A stretch of DNA of 64,000 bases, taken from contig JBNKIR010000041.1 in NCBI GenBank assembly GCA_050290785.1, positions 1 to 64,000 of the forward strand, given 5' to 3'. Below the pieces are notes generated by a model. It did no database searches. It saw only the letters and a list, made by a program, of their open reading frames with translations, and had not been told where the DNA came from. The translations under genes were made by a program, and so were the position numbers. Below are positions 7,754 through 16,063 of this stretch, in pieces. This stretch comes from JAAGZL01 sp050290785 (GTDB taxonomy: Bacteria; Pseudomonadota; Gammaproteobacteria; Chromatiales; Chromatiaceae). Numbering within the stretch: position 1 is the stretch's first letter; every line of letters begins with the position of its first letter.

Positions 7754-7981
7754 ATGGACACAAACAAAACTGTACCGAGTATCGCACTATACCGCAGAGT
7801 TATGGCTGGTTTTATTCTACAAGGTGACAGCTTAGGAGCGTGGTGTCGTAGGAGGAACATAAGGCACCACAATGCCAAGTCTGCATTAATGGGTAGTTGG
7901 GATGGCCCAAAAGGACGCGCGCTCCGTACTGAGTTAATTGAATCATCCGGCATAACAAAATCTTCCTCTGAAGCTGCTTAA
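7754..7981 (+). CDS. Small early DNA-binding regulator (Ner-like position)
   Basis: 75 residues from ATG 7754, behind GAGGAG (7736-7741). The frame is open further upstream to 7673 but that part is the promoter. The sequence IALYRRVMAGFILQGDSLGA, WCRRRNIRHHNAKSALMGSW has a helix-turn-helix-like pattern and matches, from memory, a small conserved protein of B3-like transposable phages. It is the first gene of the early operon, where Mu encodes Ner, the negative regulator of the early promoter. The role is therefore inferred from position, basic composition and helices. Confidence 0.68.
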   Translation: MDTNKTVPSIALYRRVMAGFILQGDSLGAWCRRRNIRHHNAKSALMGSWDGPKGRALRTELIESSGITKSSSEAA

Positions 7982-8083
7982 TAACGATGAATCTCGCTGT
8001 CTTCAATAATATGCCTCGCTCAACCTTATTTGTAGTGGCAGAAGCAGAATTTGTTTGGAATCACTCGTCCGGGGGTATATCCA

Positions 8084-8560
8084 ATGAATCGGTGTAATTG
8101 GAAACACATCAAGCCCAACAGCCTAAATCAAGCCCAGGAGCTGTGTATTCAATATGCCCGTGTGCGGCTGAATCGATCAGTAGATCAAGTAGCCGATCTA
8201 ATGGGCGTTTCAAATCGCTGGAATTTGTACAAATGGATGCAGAACAACAGGATGCCAATCTCTCTTATTCGCCCCTTTGAAGCAGCTTGCGGGGCCAATT
8301 ATGTCACTCAGTACCTGGCGTATTCAGATCACAAGCTTTTAATCGATATTCCTACCGGACGGAAGGCAACCGAAAAAGAGATTAACGCACTTCAGGCCTG
8401 CTTTTCTTCGGCCATGAGTATGCTGCTGGCGTTCTACGGAGGGGAGACCGAGGCTGACGAAACACTTGCAGAGTTAACAAGATTGATGGAGGAGCTAGCT
8501 TGGCACCGCGCCAATATTGAACGCTATACCCAGCCAGAACTTGAGTTTGAGGAGGCATAA
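8084..8560 (+). CDS. CII-like phage regulatory protein (CP76 type)
   Basis: 158 residues from ATG 8084, preferred over ATG 8051 because GGGGG lies seven bases upstream. The first half has a helix-turn-helix-like stretch, RSVDQVADLMGVSNRWNLYK. The middle, CGANYVTQYLAYSDHKLLID, and PTGRKATEKEI are typical of CII/CP76-like regulators of transposable phages, followed by a long C-terminal helical region. It probably regulates the early operon by binding DNA. The gene directly abuts the next one (stop at 8560, start at 8561), so translation is likely coupled. Confidence 0.65.
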   Translation: MNRCNWKHIKPNSLNQAQELCIQYARVRLNRSVDQVADLMGVSNRWNLYKWMQNNRMPISLIRPFEAACGANYVTQYLAYSDHKLLIDIPTGRKATEKEINALQACFSSAMSMLLAFYGGETEADETLAELTRLMEELAWHRANIERYTQPELEFEEA

Positions 8561-8965
8561 ATGAAAGGGGTCAAACTAAGTGAGTTCGAGATTCACAAGA
8601 AGGCGAGAGAGATTGTATCTGGCCTGCTTGATATGCCAGCACTTGACGCCATGATGATTGTTATTCAGGCAATAAACATAATTGCCCGAGAGAATATTGC
8701 AATAGGGTATGTCCCATCACCTCCCGCTTCCGCTTTTAATCCCTACCTTAGGAGGCACGGCCAAATTTCCAAGATAGATGCTGATCCCGAGATCAAGGCG
8801 TTTATTCATGGCATATCTGATGACATGACGATCAAAGAAATCGCCGAGCAATGCCAAAGGCGTTTTGGGAAAAACCGTGCTCCCAGCAAAAGCGCTGTAG
8901 GACGGTACTTGCAAAAACTCGCCAGGCTTGATCGAGAAAAATGCAAACCAGGGGATCAAGGATGA
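8561..8965 (+). CDS. Hypothetical early protein with C-terminal helix-turn-helix
   Basis: 134 residues. The N-terminal 60 residues are helical and moderately hydrophobic. The C-terminal part, DMTIKEIAEQCQRRFGKNRA and PSKSAVGRYLQKL, reads as a helix-turn-helix in which a recognition helix follows PSKSAV; it resembles small phage DNA-binding proteins. No catalytic motif is seen. It overlaps the next gene by ATGA (8962-8965) and belongs to a tightly packed early operon. Function unknown. Confidence 0.62.
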   Translation: MKGVKLSEFEIHKKAREIVSGLLDMPALDAMMIVIQAINIIARENIAIGYVPSPPASAFNPYLRRHGQISKIDADPEIKAFIHGISDDMTIKEIAEQCQRRFGKNRAPSKSAVGRYLQKLARLDREKCKPGDQG

Positions 8966-9282
8966 ATGACATAACCCAATCTGTCTATAAGGCTGGAAGG
9001 GTTCTGGAATGCCTGTTTCAGGAAGGGTTTCAAGGCAAGACCATCAATGAGATATGTCGACAGACAAGCATAGATCCGCAGTCGATAAGGAGGTCATTGT
9101 TGACATGGAAGAACCTTGGATGGGTGATAGAAGTGCCTATTGCCGGAGAAAAGGCATCCTGCTGGAAGATTAGCCGTAATCTGGTGGAAATAGCATTTGC
9201 TTACGAGAAGGACGCAATGAACCGTATCCACTCAATCAAGAATGAATTCAAAACAGTCACAGGTAAGGAGCTTATCGCATGA
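8962..9282 (+). CDS. Winged-helix DNA-binding protein (IclR-like N-domain)
   Basis: 106 residues from ATG 8962, which overlaps the upstream stop as ATGA and follows AAGGATG; an ATG at 8941 would add seven residues. The segment AGRVLECLFQEGFQGKTINE, ICRQTSIDPQSIRRSLLTWK, NLGWV is a winged helix of the IclR/MarR style, with the wing in the following VIEVPIAGEKASCWKI. The rest is a C-terminal helix. It probably binds DNA as part of early or replication control in the element. It overlaps the next gene by four bases. Confidence 0.68.
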   Translation: MNDITQSVYKAGRVLECLFQEGFQGKTINEICRQTSIDPQSIRRSLLTWKNLGWVIEVPIAGEKASCWKISRNLVEIAFAYEKDAMNRIHSIKNEFKTVTGKELIA

Positions 9283-10244
9283 AGAAGAGCATTGATCAAA
9301 AAGAACAGGTTGCACGGATGACCCTGGATCATGCGGTGACAGAACAGGCTTTAGGCAATGCAGAAACACAGGATTTAGTTCAATACACCGAAGACAGGGA
9401 TCTAATGAATCAACTCATCGGGCAAGTCCAAATGTCGAGGTCTATTGCCAAGTTTGTTGACGTCGTCAGTTTAAGCAAGGCATTGGAAATTAAGAAATCT
9501 AAGTTATATCTGACACTTAAGGGGCAAAGCGCGTTAGATGTAGATGGTAAGAAAATTGCCGACGTCGGCACCTGGGATGGTTTCTGCCGGTTGATTGGAA
9601 CAACTCGTTCAAAGATGGACGAGGATCTAAAGAATCTTGAGGTATTTGGTGAAGATGCTCTTAATAGCCTGAATAGAATAGGTGCTGGATATCGCGAGCT
9701 TAGAAAGCTTCGCAAGATTCCGGAGGGTGAGCGAGATTTAATCATAAACGGTGAAGCAATCAGGGCAGGAGATAAGGACGCATTGGTTGATCTGATTGAA
9801 GAAATTGTAGCTAAACATACCAAAGAAAAGGCAAAGGTGGAAAAGGAAAATACTGATCTAAAAGCCGATCTAGAGGCCTCACGCAAGGTAGCAGAAGGCA
9901 AAAACAAGAAGATTAATGACTTAGAAATTCAGCTTAACCGCAGTGAATCACTCAAGCCAGGCGAACGAGAAGTTGAGCTATCCGGCAAGCTTGATGATGC
10001 TGTCAGAAATGTACTGACTGCCTTTTTGGAACCGAACAGTGTTTTTACCCAGATTTTTGAATGGGAAGATAGTCCACGGGATCTGCGCTATGCCTGCGCC
10101 CAGGCGATGGCAAGGATTAAAGTCAGAATGGACGAATTACACACTACCTTTGGGATTGAGTATCTTGAATTGGACTTTGATGATTCATGGATGGCTGACA
10201 ATAAATCGAACGGCGCTTCTGTGTCCGAGTACGAGTGTGAGTAG
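9279..10244 (+). CDS. Coiled-coil early protein upstream of transposase
   Basis: 321 residues, not assigned to a characterised family. The first 170 residues are helical and include GTWDGFCRLIGTTRSKMDED and LNRIGAGYRELRKLRKIPEG, a block that recalls conserved early proteins of B3-like transposable phages. Residues about 185-230 form a coiled coil (KHTKEKAKVEKENTDLKADL). The C-terminal acidic domain, about 235-321, has no recognisable motif. It overlaps the previous gene by four bases and ends 11 bases before the transposase. A role in transposition or DNA binding is possible but unproven. Confidence 0.62.
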   Translation: MKKSIDQKEQVARMTLDHAVTEQALGNAETQDLVQYTEDRDLMNQLIGQVQMSRSIAKFVDVVSLSKALEIKKSKLYLTLKGQSALDVDGKKIADVGTWDGFCRLIGTTRSKMDEDLKNLEVFGEDALNSLNRIGAGYRELRKLRKIPEGERDLIINGEAIRAGDKDALVDLIEEIVAKHTKEKAKVEKENTDLKADLEASRKVAEGKNKKINDLEIQLNRSESLKPGEREVELSGKLDDAVRNVLTAFLEPNSVFTQIFEWEDSPRDLRYACAQAMARIKVRMDELHTTFGIEYLELDFDDSWMADNKSNGASVSEYECE

Positions 10245-10255
10245 AGGGCCCTTCG

Positions 10256-12007
10256 ATGCAAGCTGCAGAAATCGGAGATCTGGAGTATTTCAAAGAGCTA
10301 GCTATGCGCCTTGATAAAGTAGGTCATGGTAAAAAGGGGAAACTTATAAATGAAGCATCTCAGTTCTTAAGAACATCTCGTGATGGTGTTTACAAAAGAT
10401 TAAGGGATGTTGGCTGGCAATCAGGGAAGAGGCGTAGAAAGGACCATGGGCAAAGCAAGCTGAATAAACATGTAGCCATGACGGTGTCTAGTATCATGGT
10501 TGAATCTACACGCGCCAATGGCAAGCGCCTACTTTCCTTCAATGACGCACTAGAAATAGCCCAGGCAAATGGCATTGGTGCAGATGTATCCCCCGCAACC
10601 TTGCAGAGAGTTATGCGGCGACATGGTTGCCATCCGAGCCAGATAGCAAGTCCTACACCACATGTTTCGATGCGGAGCCTTCATCCTAATCATGTTTGGC
10701 AGTTTGATGTTTCTGTATGTGTACTGTTCTACCTGGATGAAGGTGGGCTTGCAGTTATGGATGAGAAACGGTTTTATAAGAACAAGCCAGAAAATGTTGC
10801 CAGAATTGTAAAAAAACGCGTGTTGCGCTATCTGGTCACAGACCACTATACAGGAACATTCTTTGTTAAATACTATCTGCGTGGTGGTGAAGATCAACTA
10901 ACTCTCTTTGACTTCCTGATGGAGGCTTTCGCAAAGAGTAGCCACAAACAAGATCCTTTCCATGGCGTTCCATTTATGTTGATTTGGGATGCAGGTAGCG
11001 CCAATCAGAGCTATTTAATCAAAAACCTCCTGGATCGTTTGCAGGTAAAACATAAGCCTCACACACCAGGCAATCCGCGCGCGAAGGGACAGGTAGAGCG
11101 TACCCATGATTTAGTAGAGAGAGGATTTGAGGGACGCTTAAGCTTAATGAGGATTAGAGATATAGATCATCTCAATAATCGGGCTCATATTTGGATGCGT
11201 CAGTACAACGCCAACCGCTCACACACCCGCCACGGAAAGAGTCGTTATGGTTTCTGGCAAGCTATCAGAGAGGAGCATCTTCGAGTATGCCCAGATAGGG
11301 AAATCTGTGAATATCTTCTAAGAACAAAACCTGAACGACGCCAAGTTAGGGGCAATCTGGAGGTTAATTACACTGTAAAAGGATTTGGCCCAGCCGCCTA
11401 TTCTGTAGAGCATGTCCCAGGTGTTCGTGTAGGAGAATATGTAAATGTCTGTGTTAACCCCTACAAAGTACCTAATGTATTCATCATTGATGCGGATTCA
11501 GAAGGCAATGAGATTTTGTTCGAGTGTGAACCACATGCACGAGATGCCGCAGGATTCTACACAGATGCTCCAGTGTTCGGCGAAAGCTATAAGACCGCTC
11601 GGGATACTGACATAGATCAGAACCGCAAAACCATGGCAAAAGCTGCATATAACGCAGATACCCAGCTCGAAGTTGATAAGGCAAGAAAGGAGAAAAGGCC
11701 TGCTTTTGATGGAGAAATTGATCCCATCAGTTATCTTGAGGAACAGACTGTTGCCCACTTTATGGACCGGCCAGGTATTGCTCTAGATGTGCCAGGACAG
11801 GTGCAGGTAGAAATTAAACCCCTCTCTCATATTGAGGCATGCAAACAGCTTCGCATAAAGCTTGGACGGGCGCTCAGTCAAGAGGAGAACCATCAAATTA
11901 AAGTTTGGTATCCAGATGGAGTGCCCGAAGAAGAATTATCTGAACTGTTAGCACGGATTAATGGCAGTGCTTCCGATACAAACAGTAAATTATTCAACAC
12001 AAACTAG
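10256..12007 (+). CDS. Mu/B3-type DDE transposase (MuA counterpart)
   Basis: 583 residues. The integrase-core catalytic residues are D151 (HVWQFDVSVCV), D245 (MLIWDAGSAN) and E281 (RAKGQVERTHD), with exactly 35 residues between the last two, a D,D35E arrangement. The N-terminal 130 residues contain a helix-turn-helix (FLRTSRDGVYKRLRDVGWQS) and a second DNA-binding region that would contact the element ends. The C-terminal part after about residue 370 is a beta-rich domain followed by a helical tail that in MuA contacts the ATPase partner. It cuts at the terminal repeats and joins them to target DNA. The gene is complete and uninterrupted, and the ATPase gene follows after 11 bases. Confidence 0.92.
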   Translation: MQAAEIGDLEYFKELAMRLDKVGHGKKGKLINEASQFLRTSRDGVYKRLRDVGWQSGKRRRKDHGQSKLNKHVAMTVSSIMVESTRANGKRLLSFNDALEIAQANGIGADVSPATLQRVMRRHGCHPSQIASPTPHVSMRSLHPNHVWQFDVSVCVLFYLDEGGLAVMDEKRFYKNKPENVARIVKKRVLRYLVTDHYTGTFFVKYYLRGGEDQLTLFDFLMEAFAKSSHKQDPFHGVPFMLIWDAGSANQSYLIKNLLDRLQVKHKPHTPGNPRAKGQVERTHDLVERGFEGRLSLMRIRDIDHLNNRAHIWMRQYNANRSHTRHGKSRYGFWQAIREEHLRVCPDREICEYLLRTKPERRQVRGNLEVNYTVKGFGPAAYSVEHVPGVRVGEYVNVCVNPYKVPNVFIIDADSEGNEILFECEPHARDAAGFYTDAPVFGESYKTARDTDIDQNRKTMAKAAYNADTQLEVDKARKEKRPAFDGEIDPISYLEEQTVAHFMDRPGIALDVPGQVQVEIKPLSHIEACKQLRIKLGRALSQEENHQIKVWYPDGVPEEELSELLARINGSASDTNSKLFNTN

Positions 12008-12018
12008 GAGGACAATAA

Positions 12019-13311
12019 ATGCTCGCGCATAACTTTAAAGATCCGCCGGTGCCAAAGCTGGCGCAGCAAATCGGTGGAAGTAATACACGATATGCACCAC
12101 TCAAGCTTAAGCAGATCCTGGCGCTTTACGGCGTCAGGCAATCTGAATGGTGTAGCGCAATTATTCAGCAGGGTGGGCGTGGGCATGGACAAGGTTTAAG
12201 CCAGCCCATGGGTACCGTCATTTTAAATTGGGGAATATGGCCTCAATGCACTCCCAAAGAATCAATTAAAGATCAGACACTAGCGTTTCTGCGACAACGC
12301 GGCGTACCTGAAGAGGAACTCAGTGATTCACTTTGGGATGAGGAACTTAATGAAATTGATAGAGGAGCAATACACAAGCCTATGACTACTACGAGAAAGC
12401 CCCAGGCTGCGACCCCTGGGGCTAAGAGTATCTCCGATAACGAATTACCAGAGGTTCAAATGCTATCACAAGCCGCCAAAAAACACTTCAAGTTATTCAG
12501 GGATCCTTTCCAGGATGATGTCCAATCTCCGGATGATGTTTTTCTCTCCGATGCCCAACGCCATATCAGGGAGGCCATGTTTATTACAGCAAAACATGGA
12601 GGATTTCTTGCTGTTGTGGGGGAATCTGGTGCCGGAAAAAGCGTGTTACGTCGGGATTTGATCGACCGGATTAACCGAGAAAAGCACCCTATCACCTACA
12701 TAATGCCCAGGATTATAGATAAGGAGAGGCTGACTGCAGGCGCTATCTGTGACGCAATTATCCAGGATGTGTCTCTCGAGAGGCCGGGGCGCACATTAGA
12801 GGCCAAGGCCAGACAGATTGAGCGATTGCTAGGCGGATCAAGCAATACCGGTAACTCGCATGTTCTAATCATCGAAGAGGCGCATGATTTGAAAGTGCAA
12901 ACACTAAAATATCTCAAGCGTTTCTGGGAGCTGGAGGACGGTTTTAGAAAGCTTCTCGCAATCATTTTGATTGGTCAGCCTGAACTTAAAGCCAAACTTG
13001 ATGAGCGTCAGAACTGGGAAGCGCGAGAGGTAATTCGACGCATTGAGCTTGCGGAGCTGCCACCCCTAAACGGAGATCTTGAGGGATATTTAACACTGAA
13101 ATTCAATCGGCTAGATAGGCCTCTTGAGTCCATTTTCGAAAATGACGCCTTTGATGAGATAAGAAAACGCCTGACGCTGCGTGACCGGAAAGGTGATGCA
13201 CTCCACATGCAATATCCACTGGTGGTTAACAATCTAGTGGTGAAATGCATGAATACTGCTGTTGAACTGGGCGTTTCAAAAATTAATGCAGAGCTTATAA
13301 GGGAGGTATGA
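12019..13311 (+). CDS. AAA+ ATPase, transposition target-selection protein (MuB/ExeA-like)
   Basis: 430 residues. Residues about 25-125 form an N-terminal DNA-binding-like domain; the ATPase core follows. Walker A is GESGAGKS, Walker B is HVLIIEEAHDL, and sensor 1 is AIILIGQPEL, the pattern of MuB, TniB and ExeA ATPases. In Mu-type transposition such a protein binds target DNA, activates the transposase and gives target immunity. It follows the transposase directly, as in Mu and B3, with AGGAGG (12007-12012) before the ATG. The length is greater than MuB (312 residues) because of the N-terminal domain, as in B3-type elements. Confidence 0.88.
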   Translation: MLAHNFKDPPVPKLAQQIGGSNTRYAPLKLKQILALYGVRQSEWCSAIIQQGGRGHGQGLSQPMGTVILNWGIWPQCTPKESIKDQTLAFLRQRGVPEEELSDSLWDEELNEIDRGAIHKPMTTTRKPQAATPGAKSISDNELPEVQMLSQAAKKHFKLFRDPFQDDVQSPDDVFLSDAQRHIREAMFITAKHGGFLAVVGESGAGKSVLRRDLIDRINREKHPITYIMPRIIDKERLTAGAICDAIIQDVSLERPGRTLEAKARQIERLLGGSSNTGNSHVLIIEEAHDLKVQTLKYLKRFWELEDGFRKLLAIILIGQPELKAKLDERQNWEAREVIRRIELAELPPLNGDLEGYLTLKFNRLDRPLESIFENDAFDEIRKRLTLRDRKGDALHMQYPLVVNNLVVKCMNTAVELGVSKINAELIREV

Positions 13312-13652
13312 TGATGAGTCACAACACCACAATCAAAGCTTTATTAAACAAAACGGCATCAACTCTCACTAATAGTGGAAATGCAAGAACAGATCTTGAC
13401 ACGCTAACCTATGCTCTTGGCGGAGTTGTAAAGTTAGTTGACCTTTTGGAAAGTAACTTAAAAAACTTTCATAGCATTGAGCTTGCTTCAATTCTAAGCA
13501 CCATCCACGACAGAATGGACCAGACGCTTATGTTGCTGAACGAGGAGTTTTTAGATTCTTCCGCAGAAACCAGCGATGCAGAAAGCCAGGCAAAACAAGC
13601 CAGTCATATTTTAGAAAGTGATAATGATATGAATTTGAGCGGCATTAACTGA
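13308..13652 (+). CDS. Small hypothetical helical protein
   Basis: 114 residues. The start overlaps the ATPase stop at ATGATGATGAG, so 13308, 13311 or 13314 could be the initiator. The protein is helical and acidic at the C-terminus (EEFLDSSAETSDAESQ), with a leucine-rich middle (VVKLVDLLESNLKNF). No motif is recognised. Coupling to the ATPase gene suggests a role in the same early module. It is the last gene before a strong hairpin. Confidence 0.55.
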   Translation: MMMSHNTTIKALLNKTASTLTNSGNARTDLDTLTYALGGVVKLVDLLESNLKNFHSIELASILSTIHDRMDQTLMLLNEEFLDSSAETSDAESQAKQASHILESDNDMNLSGIN

Positions 13653-13678
13653 CGCCTCTGTAGGTTAGTATAAAGGCG

Positions 13679-13713
13679 CGCCCTCAGCGCTCCTGTAAGG
13701 AGCAATGAGGGCG
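13679..13713 (+). terminator. Hairpin at end of early operon (possible terminator)
   Basis: CGCCCTCA (13679-13686) pairs with TGAGGGCG (13706-13713), and inside it GCTCC pairs with GGAGC. The structure lies just after the last early gene. No T-run follows (TTAATAA), so it could be a Rho-assisted or processing hairpin rather than a classical terminator. Confidence 0.5.
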
Positions 13714-13799
13714 TTAATAACAGATGTGCTTAACGATAAAGAGTTAAACGAATACAGGCGAATTTAAACGGGTCTGAACTGGCATAGAGAGCATGATAA

Positions 13800-14204
13800 A
13801 TGACAAGTAGATCTGTTTTTTCATTTGATGACGCAAAAACCTTGATCAAGCAGGCTCGTCGCATTTTAGAATGTGGTGATGGTCTGAATTCGATAGGCAA
13901 TTATCTGCTGTCTGTAGAGTCGTATTCTATTTGTGCCTGGTTGGATGCAAAGGGAATTACTGAAACCGGGTCATTTAGTGATAGCTATCTCCTGTTTTTA
14001 GATATGTCATCTAATGAGATTAGCCAGAAGGTGAGCGAAATAACTGCGGGATGGTCTTCATTAGATTTCCGCCTTCTTGGTGATCCAGACGGTGTGATAG
14101 AAGCATTGCCTATAGATAAATGGAAAGAATTAGCAACGACATATATTAGTGATGCACAGAAGCTTGTTAGCCTTTTAGAATCTGATGCTGCAAGCAAGTC
14201 TTAA
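13800..14204 (+). CDS. Hypothetical protein between early and middle modules
   Basis: 134 residues, soluble, no recognisable domain. Regular helices (DDAKTLIKQARRILECGDGL, KWKELATTYISDAQKLVSLL) suggest an all-helical protein, and its N- and C-terminal helices loosely resemble the 13308 protein. A distant relation is possible but not shown. It stands alone between the hairpin at 13679 and the palindromes at 14244, so it may have its own promoter. Function unknown. Confidence 0.55.
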   Translation: MTSRSVFSFDDAKTLIKQARRILECGDGLNSIGNYLLSVESYSICAWLDAKGITETGSFSDSYLLFLDMSSNEISQKVSEITAGWSSLDFRLLGDPDGVIEALPIDKWKELATTYISDAQKLVSLLESDAASKS

Positions 14205-14243
14205 GACCTCAATCTTCCTCCCATAATCCCATTAAATATGCAG

Positions 14244-14277
14244 ACCCGGACACCTGTCCGGGTTAGGACATCTGTCC
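14244..14277 (+). promoter_or_regulatory. Two tandem palindromes upstream of mor (candidate operators)
   Basis: ACCCGGACA-CC-TGTCCGGGT (14244-14263) is a perfect 9-bp dyad with a 2-base spacer. GGACA-TC-TGTCC (14266-14277) repeats its core, with the same 2-base spacing. The centres are 18 bases apart. The GC-rich sites stand out in AT-rich DNA, 44 bases before the Mor-type activator ATG. They are likely dimer binding sites of an element regulator. Confidence 0.65.
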
Positions 14278-14320
14278 GGTTTATGTATCTTTCTCTCAAG
14301 TCTAAATACATGGATATGAG

Positions 14321-14710
14321 ATGAAAGATATTTCTGATGTGCCAAAAGAAAAACTGATGTCTCTCCTTCCGCAATGTTTTGTAGAGGAAATCAGTTACGC
14401 CGTTTCTATCACTGGGATTATTTGGCTGGTTGAAAATTATGGTGGAGTAAGGGTCTTTATTCCAAAAACGCTCGAACCAGCTAAAAAATCATTCGCTGGC
14501 CTTTCGAATAAGGACATTGAAAGCCTGTGCGCTCAATTTGGCGGCGGTTGCTTGGACGTTCCAGTGGCCACCAAACTCCGTCGCTTTCTACGAAATAAGC
14601 GCATCCTTCAAATGCAAGAAGATGGCGTTGCGAAACGCGCCATAGCTAGGGATCTTGGTATGACTGAGCGACATGTCAGAAGAATTCTAAATTCACATTC
14701 GAAAGCTTGA
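14321..14710 (+). CDS. Mor-family transcription activator
   Basis: 129 residues, the size of Mu Mor. The N-terminal dimerisation half contains GIIWLVENYGGVRVFIPK, a typical Mor/C-family block. The C-terminal helix-turn-helix is RILQMQEDGVAKRAIARDLG followed by MTERHVRRIL. In Mu, Mor activates the middle promoter, from which C is made to activate late genes. Here it lies between the early module and the remaining structural genes, with tandem palindromes just upstream. No separate C gene is visible, as in B3-like phages, where one activator serves late genes. Confidence 0.85.
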   Translation: MKDISDVPKEKLMSLLPQCFVEEISYAVSITGIIWLVENYGGVRVFIPKTLEPAKKSFAGLSNKDIESLCAQFGGGCLDVPVATKLRRFLRNKRILQMQEDGVAKRAIARDLGMTERHVRRILNSHSKA

Positions 14711-14739
14711 ACAAGATAAAGTTTAAAGAGGAAATCACC

Positions 14740-15759
14740 ATGAACATTTTCAAATCTAAAAGCGCAAAGGCTATAAGAAGATATCAATCCTTGATAGATG
14801 CAATAAACACAAAGAGTGAGCTAAAGAATCGTAGACTAGAACTGAAATCTCAGATTGGGAAGTTTTGTGATCAGAATAGATCTCTTGATTCAAAAATACG
14901 AGATGCCAGGAATGCTATGCGTGGGGTTGAATCTGATAAAAATATGGCGGCGGAATATAAGGAGGAAATAAATAACCTTCTAAGTGAACAAAAAGAACTC
15001 CAAAAGAACATGGCGCATGCAACCTCTCAAATAGAAGAAATTGATAAAAAGCTATCCGTTCTGAATCAAGGCGCATCCGTAGATGAAATTTTGCTACACC
15101 AAGCAACAGTTCTTGAGAATGCGGACAAGATAACGCAACTCATTGAACTAATCTCCGATCAAGAAAAGATCATAGAGGATGCCAGGGAAGGCCTTATTGA
15201 TCTATCTCCATTGCTTCAAAAGAAAGAGGACTTGTTGGCTGATATTGCTCAAGGAGAGGCTACGAGGGAAGACCTTGAGCCTATTGAGGCAAATATAGCC
15301 AATCAGGAAAAGCTACTGTCTCAACAAAAGACAGAGAGGAAAAATCTCTCATCAGAAGCCAGTCAGGTCATTTCTGGATTGAAACGCAAACTTGAATCCT
15401 TGGAGATGGAGCGGGAACGACTGAACATATTAACTCCAAAAATCATGGATCAATTTCTAATGGGAGAGGCAGAAACAGTCGCAAAAGAATATCAGGCGCA
15501 TGCAAAACAGGCCATTTCATCACTAACCCGCCTGATAGCATTGGAACGACTCACAGTGGAACAAGGTGAGAGGGCAGCGCCAATTTATCTTACTGGCAAT
15601 CAAACGCAGGCATTCCTTCCAGATAGCATTATCAACCCTGCGTCAGAGACAGAAAACAAAGGTATTTTATTCAGAGGGCAGAATCTAACGAACTTGGTTA
15701 CTGAGGCAATCAAAACTGAACGAGAGAGGCTCGAAACGCTGGGAATAGTTGCTCCATAA
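14740..15759 (+). CDS. Long coiled-coil protein of unknown function
   Basis: 339 residues from ATG 14740, preferred over ATG 14707 (11 residues longer) because AGAGGAAATCACC gives a ribosome binding site. Residues about 15-260 are nearly continuous coiled coil: SELKNRRLELKSQIGKFCDQ, EINNLLSEQKELQKNMAHAT, VISGLKRKLESLEMERERLN. The C-terminal 80 residues are less regular. No known phage family is recognised; it could be a scaffold, a recombination accessory protein or element cargo. It stands where a B3-like phage would have lysis and packaging genes. Confidence 0.6.
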   Translation: MNIFKSKSAKAIRRYQSLIDAINTKSELKNRRLELKSQIGKFCDQNRSLDSKIRDARNAMRGVESDKNMAAEYKEEINNLLSEQKELQKNMAHATSQIEEIDKKLSVLNQGASVDEILLHQATVLENADKITQLIELISDQEKIIEDAREGLIDLSPLLQKKEDLLADIAQGEATREDLEPIEANIANQEKLLSQQKTERKNLSSEASQVISGLKRKLESLEMERERLNILTPKIMDQFLMGEAETVAKEYQAHAKQAISSLTRLIALERLTVEQGERAAPIYLTGNQTQAFLPDSIINPASETENKGILFRGQNLTNLVTEAIKTERERLETLGIVAP

Positions 15760-15795
15760 CGATATTTCAACCTGATAACACAGAAGAGTTCAAAT

Positions 15796-16062
15796 ATGGC
15801 TACAAAAAATGAATTAGAAGGATTGATGGAAGAAGCTGCAGTAGCTCGCGTTCATGCTGAGATGAAAGTGCTGGTACTTGAACGGTTAGTGTTGGCGAAA
15901 TATGGAGCAGACCATTCAGATCCTAAATATCCACAGTACAAGCAACTGCTAGTGGTAGCGCAAGGTGAGGTTCAGACGAAAAGAAATGACGGTTCCCGCG
16001 CAGCACTGGCGCAGCATTATTTATCTAATCCCGACGATCTAACAGCCCTATTGGATATTTGA
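15796..16062 (+). CDS. Small hypothetical protein before the protease gene
   Basis: 88 residues, mostly helical (EAAVARVHAEMKVLVLERLV, KYPQYKQLLVVAQGEVQ). No family is recognised. One base separates its stop from the protease ATG, so the two are probably translated together. In B3-like phages the neighbours of the protease are head-morphogenesis proteins, but this protein is too short to be the Mu F type. AGAG-rich sequence upstream (AACACAGAAGAG) could act as its ribosome binding site. Confidence 0.55.
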   Translation: MATKNELEGLMEEAAVARVHAEMKVLVLERLVLAKYGADHSDPKYPQYKQLLVVAQGEVQTKRNDGSRAALAQHYLSNPDDLTALLDI

Positions 16063-16063
16063 G

